Shown one piece after another: positions 1 to 7,490 of a stretch of 31,982 bases of DNA. The stretch is from the NCBI GenBank assembly GCA_041690035.1, contig JBDNFC010000071.1:1-31982 (forward strand), in the 5' to 3' direction. A program made the position numbers and the translations under genes. Position 1 is the stretch's first letter; each line of letters starts with the position of its first letter. The notes under the pieces were generated by a model that worked only from the letters and a program-made list of their open reading frames with translations, was not told the origin of the DNA and made no database searches. The DNA comes from CALSPH01 sp041690035. GTDB lineage: Bacteria > Bacteroidota > Bacteroidia > NS11-12g > UBA955.

Positions 1-117
1 ATTTTTGGAACTTACAAAAGAAGAGGACACTATGAAATGGTTGAAAAAGTAGGACTATACTGGCATTTTGTAGATTTAGTTTGGGTTTTTGTTTTTACTT
101 TTTACTATTTAATCTAA
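1..117 (+). CDS. Cytochrome c oxidase subunit III, C-terminal end (partial)
   Basis: The reading frame is open from the first base and ends in TAA at 115-117, giving the last 38 residues of a protein whose start lies outside the window. The peptide has the pattern of the last transmembrane helix of haem-copper oxidase subunit III: a Tyr-Trp-His-Phe-Val-Asp stretch followed by Trp-Val-Phe and an aromatic hydrophobic tail. Subunit III is an integral inner-membrane subunit that supports the proton-pumping core subunits. The following genes (subunit IV, SCO) fit a Bacteroidota cox operon. Identification rests on a short fragment plus context. Confidence 0.85.
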   Translation: MFGTYKRRGHYEMVEKVGLYWHFVDLVWVFVFTFYYLI

Positions 118-150
118 TTTTTAAATTTTTAACATTATAATTATAACAAT

Positions 151-501
151 ATGGAATCACACATAGAAGATGCATCAGAATATATACCAGAAACTTATGT
201 TCCTAAAGCGGCATCCCATGGCACAAAAGAACTTTGGAAAACCTTTTACCTTCTTTTATTTATCACAGTTATTGACTTTATAATCTATTTTTCATGGCCT
301 GCAGGATGGCCTATAATGGGTAGAAATATTGTTTTTATTTGCCTTGGTATTGTAAAAGCATTTTACATAGTAGGTACATTTATGCACCTAAAACATGAAA
401 AAATGTTTATGATATTAATGCTTATATTACCAGCCCTTGCCTTTATTGGTATGTTGATTTTTGGGCTATTGCATGAAGGCAATGCTATAAGCACCTATTA
501 A
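151..501 (+). CDS. Cytochrome c oxidase subunit IV family protein
   Basis: This 116-residue protein has a short polar N-terminus and three hydrophobic helices (about residues 29-47, 55-77 and 84-108), the layout of the prokaryotic subunit IV (CtaF/CoxD-like) family. The segment with Gly-Thr-Phe-Met-His-Leu-Lys-His-Glu between helices 2 and 3 is typical of this family in Bacteroidota. It would sit in the inner membrane and help assemble or stabilise the oxidase. It starts 33 bases after the subunit III stop and ends 9 bases before the SCO gene, so it is part of the same operon. Length is normal. Confidence 0.88.
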   Translation: MESHIEDASEYIPETYVPKAASHGTKELWKTFYLLLFITVIDFIIYFSWPAGWPIMGRNIVFICLGIVKAFYIVGTFMHLKHEKMFMILMLILPALAFIGMLIFGLLHEGNAISTY

Positions 502-510
502 GACATCAAG

Positions 511-1167
511 TTGGAGACAAAAAAGAAACCACTTGGTAAAATATTAATTTTTTTACTCTTTGGCTTAGCCATAGTATGGGTTATTATTCTTAGTAGGGCC
601 AAGTACACCATTGGTACAATGCCAAAACTAGGCGAAAAAAACATTTCAATAAATGGCGATACAATCTATCATCAAATAGATACCTTTACATTAAAAAGTC
701 AATTTGGTACAAATTTTGGCAGCGATAGCTTAAAAGGAAAAATATACTTAGCTAATTTCTTTTTTACCAGCTGCCCAGAGGTTTGTCCAGCAATAAACTC
801 AAATATTAATTTAATACAACTTAAGTTTAAAGAGGTCAATGATGTAATGTTTGTTTCTTTTACTGTAGATCCTGAAACCGATACTTTTCAAAAATTGGCA
901 GAATATGCAGCAAAATATGGAAAGCCTTCTAATTGGCGTTTTTTAACAGGGCCAAAATTTAAAATATACGATTTGGCAGAATATAGCTATTTATCCATTA
1001 GTCATGGTGCAAGCAAAGCCAATTGGGCGCATACAGAACTCCTAACACTCATTGATGAAACAGGAAAAATTAGGGGAGTTTATGAAGGAAGAGGCGACCA
1101 AAGGGTAATTAACGAAATCATTGATGGAATAAAATTGTTAAGAATAGAGAAACAAAATAAAAAATAA
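511..1167 (+). CDS. SCO1/SenC family copper chaperone
   Basis: This is a 218-residue membrane-anchored thioredoxin-fold protein. One N-terminal transmembrane helix (about residues 10-28) is followed by a periplasmic domain. The CxxxC copper-binding pair lies at Cys88 and Cys92 (Cys-Pro-Glu-Val-Cys-Pro), and the third ligand, a conserved His, is His174 in Ala-His-Thr-Glu-Leu. SCO proteins deliver copper to, or reduce, the CuA site of oxidase subunit II. The start is a TTG only 9 bases after the subunit IV stop; no in-frame ATG lies before the membrane helix, so TTG is the best start. It ends one base before the next gene, which implies co-translation within the cox operon. Confidence 0.92.
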   Translation: METKKKPLGKILIFLLFGLAIVWVIILSRAKYTIGTMPKLGEKNISINGDTIYHQIDTFTLKSQFGTNFGSDSLKGKIYLANFFFTSCPEVCPAINSNINLIQLKFKEVNDVMFVSFTVDPETDTFQKLAEYAAKYGKPSNWRFLTGPKFKIYDLAEYSYLSISHGASKANWAHTELLTLIDETGKIRGVYEGRGDQRVINEIIDGIKLLRIEKQNKK

Positions 1168-1168
1168 T

Positions 1169-1702
1169 ATGCTTAAAAAAATTCAAAAAAATGATAAACT
1201 AGCCAATATTTTGATTATAAGTTTATCAATTGTTGTTTTCGCTTTAGTAACTTTGATGAGAAAAGTGAAAATACCAATTAATTTTGGTTTTGAACCTTAC
1301 GTTTTTCCAGCAATAAGTGCTTTCTTAAATAGTATTGTATCCATTTTATTAGTAATAGGTTTGTTTGCAATTAAATTAAAAAAAAGAGTGCTACACCAAA
1401 ATGTGATGATATCTGCTGTTGTTTGCTCAATTTTATTTTTAATATCTTATGTTCTTTACCATTTTACAACTAACGAAACGGCTTATTTAGGCGATTACAA
1501 AACAATTTACTACCTAATACTGTTTACACATATAGTGCTAGCAGGAGTTATATTGCCTTTTATCCTATACAGTGTTTATAGGGGATTAACAGGAGAATAT
1601 GATAAACATAAAAAATTAACTAGATTTGTTTGGCCTATTTGGTTTTATGTTTCTGTTAGCGGAGTAATTGTTTACTTTATGATTTCACCATTTTATCAAT
1701 AA
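1169..1702 (+). CDS. DUF420 family integral membrane protein
   Basis: A 177-residue protein with about five hydrophobic helices (near residues 13-28, 45-66, 77-97, 110-135 and 153-174). The helix layout, with a Lys-Arg-Val-Leu-His-Gln loop, a Leu-Tyr-His-Phe pattern and a paired Thr-His segment in helix 4, matches the DUF420 family, usually found beside cytochrome oxidase and SCO genes and thought to take part in oxidase biogenesis. Its ATG lies directly after the SCO stop codon, and the next gene begins four bases after its own stop. The precise biochemical role is not known; the assembly role is inferred from genome context. Confidence 0.8.
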   Translation: MLKKIQKNDKLANILIISLSIVVFALVTLMRKVKIPINFGFEPYVFPAISAFLNSIVSILLVIGLFAIKLKKRVLHQNVMISAVVCSILFLISYVLYHFTTNETAYLGDYKTIYYLILFTHIVLAGVILPFILYSVYRGLTGEYDKHKKLTRFVWPIWFYVSVSGVIVYFMISPFYQ

Positions 1703-1706
1703 AAAC

Positions 1707-1979
1707 ATGAAAAAAAATAAATTATTTAACATTAATAAAAAGTTTGTGCTTTTATTTTCTATAGGAGTTTCTCAATGCTATTCTATCTTGGCACAATGTC
1801 CAAATTGTAAAGCTGCAGTAGAAAGTAACTTAGATTCAAAAAAAGATATGGTAGGATTGGGATTGAATGATGGAATTCTCTATTTAATGGTAATGCCATA
1901 CCTTGCTGCCGTAATAATTGGTTATTTATGGTACAAAAATAGAAAACAACAACTCAATAATGCAGCCGGTTTATCCTAA
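1707..1979 (+). CDS. Small exported membrane protein with N-terminal CPNC motif
   Basis: I do not recognise a named family. The 90 residues comprise a signal peptide (about 1-30, ending Leu-Ala-Gln, a common Bacteroidota cleavage context), a CxxC motif immediately after it (Cys31-Pro-Asn-Cys34), a short acidic linker, one transmembrane helix (about 57-75) and a basic cytoplasmic tail. The protein would present a CxxC pair at the outer face of the inner membrane. It sits between DUF420 and DUF983 in the cox operon, overlapping the latter by 20 bases, so a role in oxidase metallation or thiol handling is a reasonable inference but is not shown. Confidence 0.75.
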   Translation: MKKNKLFNINKKFVLLFSIGVSQCYSILAQCPNCKAAVESNLDSKKDMVGLGLNDGILYLMVMPYLAAVIIGYLWYKNRKQQLNNAAGLS

Positions 1980-2358
1980 AATATTTAGTGCCTTTTTTCA
2001 ATGTCTTTGCCCTAAATGTAGGCAGGGAAAAGTTTTCAAATTCCCTTTAAAAAAGATTGCAAAGTTTTCTGCCACCAACGAATTTTGCCCGCAGTGCGGA
2101 CTAAGGTTTGAAGCAGAGCCTGGATTTTTTTGGGGATCAATGTATGTTAGTTACGCATTTAGTACAGGATTAATGATACTTACAGGCATAGTTTTCATCA
2201 GTAATAATTGGTCTTTAAACTATCTTTGGATAGTTGCACCTTTAATCGCAATTGCAGTGCTTCCTTTTGGCTATCGTTATAGCAGAATGGTAATGCTATA
2301 TTTTATATCACCAAAAAGTCATAACTTTGCCCCATCAAAATTCATTAAAAATAACTAA
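1960..2358 (+). CDS. DUF983 family protein with zinc-ribbon cysteines
   Basis: With the ATG at 1960 the protein has 132 residues; an upstream in-frame ATG at 1918 would add 14 residues lying wholly inside the preceding gene and lacking family character, so 1960 is preferred. Two CxxC pairs (Cys-Pro-Lys-Cys and Cys-Pro-Gln-Cys) form a rubredoxin or zinc-ribbon-like knuckle near the N-terminus, followed by Pro-Gly-Phe-Phe-Trp-Gly and two transmembrane helices. This is the DUF983 layout, often located near cytochrome oxidase genes. The start overlaps the previous stop by 20 bases, indicating translational coupling. Function is unknown. Confidence 0.82.
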   Translation: MQPVYPKIFSAFFQCLCPKCRQGKVFKFPLKKIAKFSATNEFCPQCGLRFEAEPGFFWGSMYVSYAFSTGLMILTGIVFISNNWSLNYLWIVAPLIAIAVLPFGYRYSRMVMLYFISPKSHNFAPSKFIKNN

Positions 2359-2366
2359 TATCCAGT

Positions 2367-3461
2367 ATGTCAATACCAAAATTTTTAAACCCAACTAGTT
2401 TTCACGCAGAATTAAGAAGCAGTGTTTCAGCATATTTTGAAAAAGCTAAAAAAAATCAAACCGGAAACTATAAATTGTATTTTAAAGCTGTCATTATAAT
2501 GTCAAGTTTTTTGCTCTTATATACGCATTTAGTTTTCTTTTCAAAGCCACTTTTGGACAATGGCTCTTTTTGGGCAATTACTTTATTAGTGGTAGAATGT
2601 TTAATACTTGCAATGCTCACCTCTGCAATAGGTTTTAATATTATGCACGATGGCGCTCATGGTAGTTTTAGTAGCAAAAAATGGGTAAATGACATGGCTG
2701 GACTTTCGCTCAATATGCTAGGTGCAAATGTATTTATGTGGAAAACAAAACATAATATTGTTCATCATACCTTTACAAATATTGATGAGGTAGATGATGA
2801 TATTAATGCCCGTCCGTTTTTAAGATTATGTGAAAATCAGAAAAAGTTCAAAATTCATAACTACCAGCATATATACTTTTTAGGCGCATATTCATTATTA
2901 TATATTTATTGGATATTTTTTACAGATTACAAAAAGTACTTCTCTAAAAAGGTGGGTCAAATACAAATCAAAAAAATGTCTATGAATGAACACTTTTCGT
3001 TTTGGGGCTTTAAAGTAGTACATATTTTATTATTTGTAGTAACCCCTATAATTACGGTTGGATTTTTGCCTTGGTTAATAGGATTTCTAATTTATGGTTG
3101 TTTTGCAGGCATAGTTTTAAGCGTTGTTTTTCAATTAGCGCATACAGTCCAAGAAACACAATTTCCTATTGCAGACATTGTTACCGGAAAAGTAGAAGAT
3201 GAATGGGCAGTACACCAACTTAAAACCACTGCAAACTTTGCTACAAAAAGTAAGTTTTGGAATTGGTTTACGGGTGGGTTAAATTTTCAGGTAGAGCATC
3301 ATTTGTTTCCAAATATATCGCATGTGCATTACCCTGAAATCAGCAATATTGTAAAAGCCGTTTGTCAGAAATATAATATGCCTTATTTAGAACATAGAAA
3401 AACGCGTTATGCTTTTGCATCACACGTGGCACATCTAAAAGCAATCGGAAGAGCAAACTAG
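2367..3461 (+). CDS. Fatty acid desaturase (acyl-lipid/acyl-CoA, front-end-like)
   Basis: A 364-residue membrane di-iron enzyme. Three histidine boxes are visible: HDGAH at 94-98, HNIVHH at 129-134, and QVEHH at 308-312. The glutamine in place of the first histidine of box three is the signature of front-end (delta-6/linoleoyl-CoA type) desaturases. Hydrophobic pairs lie around residues 40-90 and 210-260. There is no fused cytochrome b5 domain, so the electron donor must be separate. It would introduce a double bond into membrane acyl chains. It follows DUF983 by 8 bases and is followed by a thioesterase gene 47 bases on. Regioselectivity cannot be read from the sequence. Confidence 0.9.
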   Translation: MSIPKFLNPTSFHAELRSSVSAYFEKAKKNQTGNYKLYFKAVIIMSSFLLLYTHLVFFSKPLLDNGSFWAITLLVVECLILAMLTSAIGFNIMHDGAHGSFSSKKWVNDMAGLSLNMLGANVFMWKTKHNIVHHTFTNIDEVDDDINARPFLRLCENQKKFKIHNYQHIYFLGAYSLLYIYWIFFTDYKKYFSKKVGQIQIKKMSMNEHFSFWGFKVVHILLFVVTPIITVGFLPWLIGFLIYGCFAGIVLSVVFQLAHTVQETQFPIADIVTGKVEDEWAVHQLKTTANFATKSKFWNWFTGGLNFQVEHHLFPNISHVHYPEISNIVKAVCQKYNMPYLEHRKTRYAFASHVAHLKAIGRAN

Positions 3462-3508
3462 ATTTTTTCTAGACTCAACTTTTTATTAATTTTTAAATTA
3501 AAATCATT

Positions 3509-4048
3509 ATGCCTACTAAGGATATTTTTAAAAATCCGAAAGATTCGCACACCATTATGAATGAATTGGTTTTGCCAAACGATACCAATACACTTAATAA
3601 CTTAATGGGTGGAAAATTACTGCACTGGATGGATATTTCTGCTGCTATTTCTGCACAAAAACACAGCAATAGCATAGTAGTTACGGCCTCTGTAGATGGA
3701 GTTTCTTTCAAAGAATCTATTCAATTAGGAGATGTGGTTACCCTAACTTCTAAAGTGACAAGGGCATTTAATACCTCAATGGAGGTGTTTATAGAAGTGT
3801 GGGCACAAAATATACCTAGGGGAGAAAAGTACAAGTGTAATGACGCCTATTACACTTTTGTAGCCATAGATTCCAGAAATAAACCCATAAAAGTTCCCGC
3901 TATTGAGCCTGAAACTGAAGAAGAAAAAACGTTTTATGAGAGCGCTTTAAGACGCAGGCAAGTAAGATTAGTTTTGGCAGGCAAGCTAAAGGCTAGCGAA
4001 GCTCATGAATTAAGAGATTTTCTTGTAGCTCAAGAAAAGTTGAAATAG
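3509..4048 (+). CDS. Acyl-CoA thioesterase, hotdog fold (BFIT/BACH type)
   Basis: The 179-residue protein has one hotdog domain. The N-terminal Pro-Asn-Asp-Thr-Asn-Thr-Leu segment, then Leu-Met-Gly-Gly-Lys-Leu-Leu-His-Trp-Met-Asp, match acyl-CoA hydrolases of the YciA/ACOT group, where the Asp in the central helix is catalytic. The strand rich in Val-Thr-Ala-Ser-Val-Asp continues the pattern. A charged C-terminal helix (about 125-179) extends past the core. The enzyme would hydrolyse acyl-CoA to free acid and CoA in the cytoplasm. It directly follows the desaturase, so the two may be co-transcribed and act on the same acyl pool. Substrate length is not predictable. Confidence 0.87.
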   Translation: MPTKDIFKNPKDSHTIMNELVLPNDTNTLNNLMGGKLLHWMDISAAISAQKHSNSIVVTASVDGVSFKESIQLGDVVTLTSKVTRAFNTSMEVFIEVWAQNIPRGEKYKCNDAYYTFVAIDSRNKPIKVPAIEPETEEEKTFYESALRRRQVRLVLAGKLKASEAHELRDFLVAQEKLK

Positions 4049-4063
4049 GTAAATAAAAAACCT

Positions 4064-4097
4064 AAAAAATATCACGGCAAGTTATAAGATATTTTTT
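4064..4097 (+). terminator. Inverted repeat terminator after thioesterase gene
   Basis: A perfect 10-base inverted repeat (AAAAAATATC and GATATTTTTT, 14-base loop) ends in six T and lies 16 bases after the thioesterase stop. The stem is A/T-rich, so it is a weak intrinsic terminator candidate that would close the cox-desaturase-thioesterase transcript. Confidence 0.5.
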
Positions 4098-4270
4098 CTA
4101 TACCCATTAATATTACTGATTTTGAGGATTAAATTTGAAATATTAATATTGTTTTTTAAATTGATTTAGTCAAAAATTAAATACAACATTCGTAATAGGC
4201 TTAAAATATATTAAAAAGCACATCGCATTTTTATTTATTAAAAGCTTAAAATAAACACTAATAAATGATT

Positions 4271-4278
4271 TAAATTTG
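4271..4278 (+). promoter_or_regulatory. Bacteroidota -7 box for DUF1761 gene
   Basis: TAAATTTG matches TAnnTTTG exactly and lies 17 bases before the ATG. No clear -33 TTG is present at the expected distance, so this is supported by the -7 element and position only. The rest of the 4098-4295 gap shows nothing else I can name. Confidence 0.45.
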
Positions 4279-4295
4279 TTGCTTTCAAAAATATT

Positions 4296-4802
4296 ATGAC
4301 ACATTTTTTACTCATCTCCATTTATTGTTCAATTGCAAGTTTAATTGTTGGCTACATTTGGTATCACCCAAAAATAATGGGCAAAGCATTGCAAGCCGCA
4401 TCTGGAATAACGGATCAAAAAATCAAATCGGCCAACATGGGATTAATACTAGGTTTGGTTTTTCTATTTAATTTTATGCTAGCAATGGCTATGCATAGCG
4501 CAGTAATTCATCAAGGAGGCTTAGGTTCTATGCTTCAAGATGTGCCTGCAATGAAAGATAAAACTTCTGAAACATTTAAAGCATACGAATACCTCTCTAG
4601 CACCTACAAAATGAATTTTAGAAGCTTTAAACATGGAGCTTTACACGGATTTATTATGAGTTTGTTTTTTGCGCTACCGCTTATTGGCACAATTGGCCTT
4701 TATGAAAGAAAAAATGGTAAATATATATTTGTTCATTGGGGATATTGGGCCATTGTATTAATGCTAATAGGTGGCATTATTTGTCAATGGAGCGGATTGT
4801 AA
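4296..4802 (+). CDS. DUF1761 family membrane protein
   Basis: A 168-residue integral membrane protein with four hydrophobic segments (about 3-22, 48-70, 112-135 and 145-165). The first helix ends in Tyr-Ile-Trp-Tyr-His-Pro-Lys, followed by Met-Gly-Lys, a hallmark of DUF1761 proteins. A Gly-Ala-Leu-His-Gly pattern precedes helix 3, and the last helix contains Gly-Tyr-Trp-Ala. The function is unknown. It stands alone between two candidate regulatory breaks, transcribed from its own -7 box, and converges with the barrel gene on the other strand. Confidence 0.8.
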   Translation: MTHFLLISIYCSIASLIVGYIWYHPKIMGKALQAASGITDQKIKSANMGLILGLVFLFNFMLAMAMHSAVIHQGGLGSMLQDVPAMKDKTSETFKAYEYLSSTYKMNFRSFKHGALHGFIMSLFFALPLIGTIGLYERKNGKYIFVHWGYWAIVLMLIGGIICQWSGL

Positions 4803-4874
4803 ATTTTTTCATAAGTTAAATCAATAAAGCCCTATTTTGAGCCTAAAAGTAAACTTATTATAAATTACTAAGGA

Positions 4875-5816
4875 TTAAAATTCAAGACACTTTCTTTTAC
4901 CGCCAAAAAGTCCACTTCGTCTTTTGCCTCCTCCACCGCCAAATCCTCCACTATTGCCTTTAGTATTTAGTGGAATGTGGTAATAAACCATTAAAAAGAC
5001 ATAGTTGTCATTATTTTTAGGATCGCCCCTTATAGCGCCTGGGCTACTAAAACCAGGTATTGAAGAAATACTCCTATCTGCCATTGCAGCAGCAACGTTT
5101 CTATCAGAGGCAGGTGCATTGTTAGATACTAATACAGGATCTGCAAAGTTAGTACTTACATCATCAATATAATCTGTGGTAGATCTTCTCATTGCAAGTT
5201 CAAAAGATAAGATGCCCCTACCGGCAGCGATTCTATATCCTAATCCAAAGGGGAAAATGGTTGCGCTAAGATCATATTTTTGTCTATTTGGCAAGTAATT
5301 TTGTCCTTCTGTGCCTAATGGTTGAAGCCTCACTTTATTCCCATTATAAATAGTATATGGATTAAAAAATGCAATCCCAACTCCACCATAAAAATAAAAT
5401 TTTCTTAAATACTCACTGCCTTTTCCAGGACTTATTTCTAGGGTTAAGCTGCCCTCTGTTAATGGTGACGTGAAATTGAGATTTCGTCCTCTGCGCTCTG
5501 TATTTGCAGTATACTTATCATCGCCATGCAAACGGGTATATGCTAAAATGCCTCGGACAGCGAATGTATTTGATAAAGGAATTCGCAGTCCGCCACTTAT
5601 AACATATCGGGTAGATGGTAAGTCATAATCAGTAAAATCATTGGTGCCAAGTGATATCTTCCCCCCCAAATCGCCTAAAAATGTAGACCCACCTAGACCC
5701 AATAATAGCTGAGGTCCAAAATTATTCCTTGAACTGCCTCTAGTTGGCTTACTATAGCAATATGAATTAATAACTAAGGTATTTAGTACTAAAAACAGTG
5801 CAAATATTTTGTTCAT
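4875..5816 (-). CDS. DUF6089-like outer-membrane beta-barrel protein
   Basis: From the ATG at 5816 the protein has 313 residues. It starts with a signal peptide of about 20 residues; an in-frame TTG at 5840 would overlap the -7 promoter box and is rejected. The mature part has alternating hydrophobic strands and the motif Gly-Gly-Ser-Thr-Phe-Leu-Gly-Asp-Leu-Gly-Gly near its start, typical of Bacteroidota DUF6089 barrels. The last clear strand (Tyr-Val-Phe-Leu-Met-Val-Tyr-Tyr) is followed by an unusual 30-residue tail rich in Gly, Lys and Arg. It probably sits in the outer membrane. It lies downstream of the glycan operon but has its own promoter box. Ligand or role unknown. Confidence 0.72.
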   Translation of the reverse strand: MNKIFALFLVLNTLVINSYCYSKPTRGSSRNNFGPQLLLGLGGSTFLGDLGGKISLGTNDFTDYDLPSTRYVISGGLRIPLSNTFAVRGILAYTRLHGDDKYTANTERRGRNLNFTSPLTEGSLTLEISPGKGSEYLRKFYFYGGVGIAFFNPYTIYNGNKVRLQPLGTEGQNYLPNRQKYDLSATIFPFGLGYRIAAGRGILSFELAMRRSTTDYIDDVSTNFADPVLVSNNAPASDRNVAAAMADRSISSIPGFSSPGAIRGDPKNNDNYVFLMVYYHIPLNTKGNSGGFGGGGGKRRSGLFGGKRKCLEF

Positions 5817-5837
5817 GTTTTTCACAATATAATTCTG

Positions 5838-5845
5838 CAAATATA
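5838..5845 (-). promoter_or_regulatory. -7 box of the beta-barrel gene
   Basis: On the minus strand the bases read TATATTTG, an exact TAnnTTTG, 21 bases before the ATG at 5816. A matching -33 element is not obvious. Confidence 0.45.
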
Positions 5846-5936
5846 ATTTAATAAAATTGTTTTTCGCATTTTATAATCATTAAACGTGATATTAAATAAG
5901 ATGCATTAATATTCTACTTATACAAGCTATCAAAAG

Positions 5937-7490
5937 CTATTTACTTTCATGATAATCTTGCTCTGAATTAATAGCCCAAATACGCTCTTTGTTTACGTTT
6001 CCATCAATAATTTGTGTGGCAGCTTCCATAGCAGTGAGCATGCTATGATCTTGATTATTATACTTATGCATACCATTTCTTCCTATTAAAAATAAATTTT
6101 GATATCTGTCTAAATAAGCTTGCAATATCGGAAATTGATTATAAACACCAAAATAGGCGGGGTATGTTTTTGGCATTTTTATAACTACTGCATCTATAAA
6201 CATGGATTTATCCACTAAATTTAGTTTTATCAGTTCCTCTAAAGCAAATTCCTGCATACTTTTATCATCTTTTTGCCATAGCTCATCTCCTTCGAAACAA
6301 AAATATTCCATTCCTATCCAAGTATGCGCTGGATTAGCCACCATATATGGACTCCAATTGTTAAATATTTGTAATCTTCCTACTTTTACATCTGGCTCTT
6401 GTATATATATCCAATTATCTTTAAGCATTTGATTTTTAAAAGATTTTAGCAACACCCCAACTGTTAAAAAATCGCGGTACATAAGATTATTGCTTATAGC
6501 AGCAATCGGTGCCGGTGCAATGTTAGCAAATGCACTTACTAAATCTTTGATGGCCATTGTGCTGATAAACACATCTGCAAATACCGTTTCTGATGCTCCA
6601 TTGGAAAGCTGATAAGTAAGTTGTGTTATTTTGTCACTTTCATTTTTCAAACCTATAACTTCAGCATTCAGTATTATTTTAGCACCCATTGCTTCTATTT
6701 TTTTTGCAACGGTCTCCCACATTTGTCCTGGGCCATATTTAGGGTATAAAAAATAAGCTATCAAAGATGTTTCAGTTGTTTTTTGATTGATATCTTGAGA
6801 TTTTTTTAGAAAAACACTTTTAAAAAAATGAAGAAGTGACTTGGTAATAGACAAGCCTTTGATTCGCTGAGCCCCCCACTCCGCACTTATTTCTTGACAA
6901 CTAACTCCCCACACCTTTTCGGTATATGATTTAAAAAAAGTTTTGTATAAAACTTTGCCAAAACGATTTATAAAAAATTGTTCCAAATTTTTCTCATCTT
7001 TGATAGGAAAAAAAGAAATATAAAGATAAGAGAGTCCAATTTTAATGGTGTGCAAAAGTCCTAATTTTTTTATAGTGTCCAATGATAATTTTATCGGATA
7101 GTCAAAAAAATTGCGGTTAAAGTAAATGCGGGATTTACGTTCTCTGACCATCATTACCGCTTCTTGATCAGTATTTTCTGCTATTTTCTTAGGTTCAAAA
7201 AAGTGCTTTTTGTTTTGATAACTTAGGGTTAATGCACGTTTTTCGTCCTTTGCAAGCGGCAAAATATTGAGCCACCAATCCATTACCCGATCACTTTTTG
7301 AAAAAAAACGGTGCCCACCAATATCAATTCTATTTCCTTTATAATTTACAGTTCGTGAAATACCACCAAAATATTCACTTTGTTCAATAATGGTAACATC
7401 TAAATTGCCGTCCTTACTCAACAATTCATAGGCTGCTGTTAATCCTGCAGGCCCTGCACCTATTATTACTACTTTTTTTGTATTACTCAT
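5937..7490 (-). CDS. FAD-dependent oxidoreductase, UDP-galactopyranose mutase/protoporphyrinogen-oxidase-like
   Basis: The 517-residue protein opens with a Rossmann dinucleotide motif (Gly11-Ala-Gly-Pro-Ala-Gly16) and the glutamate-ended second strand, followed by Gly-Gly-Ile-Ser-Arg-Thr and Ile-Asp-Ile-Gly-Gly-His-Arg-Phe-Phe. These features place it in the amine-oxidase/UGM-like flavoprotein group commonly found among glycosyltransferase genes. A C-terminal FAD-contact stretch (Asn-Gly-Met-His-Lys-Tyr-Asn-Asn-Gln-Asp-His-Ser) is present. It would act in the cytoplasm, perhaps on a sugar nucleotide or lipid-linked sugar; the exact reaction is unknown. Its start overlaps the upstream membrane glycosyltransferase by 8 bases, so both are made together. 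Confidence 0.82.
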   Translation of the reverse strand: MSNTKKVVIIGAGPAGLTAAYELLSKDGNLDVTIIEQSEYFGGISRTVNYKGNRIDIGGHRFFSKSDRVMDWWLNILPLAKDEKRALTLSYQNKKHFFEPKKIAENTDQEAVMMVRERKSRIYFNRNFFDYPIKLSLDTIKKLGLLHTIKIGLSYLYISFFPIKDEKNLEQFFINRFGKVLYKTFFKSYTEKVWGVSCQEISAEWGAQRIKGLSITKSLLHFFKSVFLKKSQDINQKTTETSLIAYFLYPKYGPGQMWETVAKKIEAMGAKIILNAEVIGLKNESDKITQLTYQLSNGASETVFADVFISTMAIKDLVSAFANIAPAPIAAISNNLMYRDFLTVGVLLKSFKNQMLKDNWIYIQEPDVKVGRLQIFNNWSPYMVANPAHTWIGMEYFCFEGDELWQKDDKSMQEFALEELIKLNLVDKSMFIDAVVIKMPKTYPAYFGVYNQFPILQAYLDRYQNLFLIGRNGMHKYNNQDHSMLTAMEAATQIIDGNVNKERIWAINSEQDYHESK

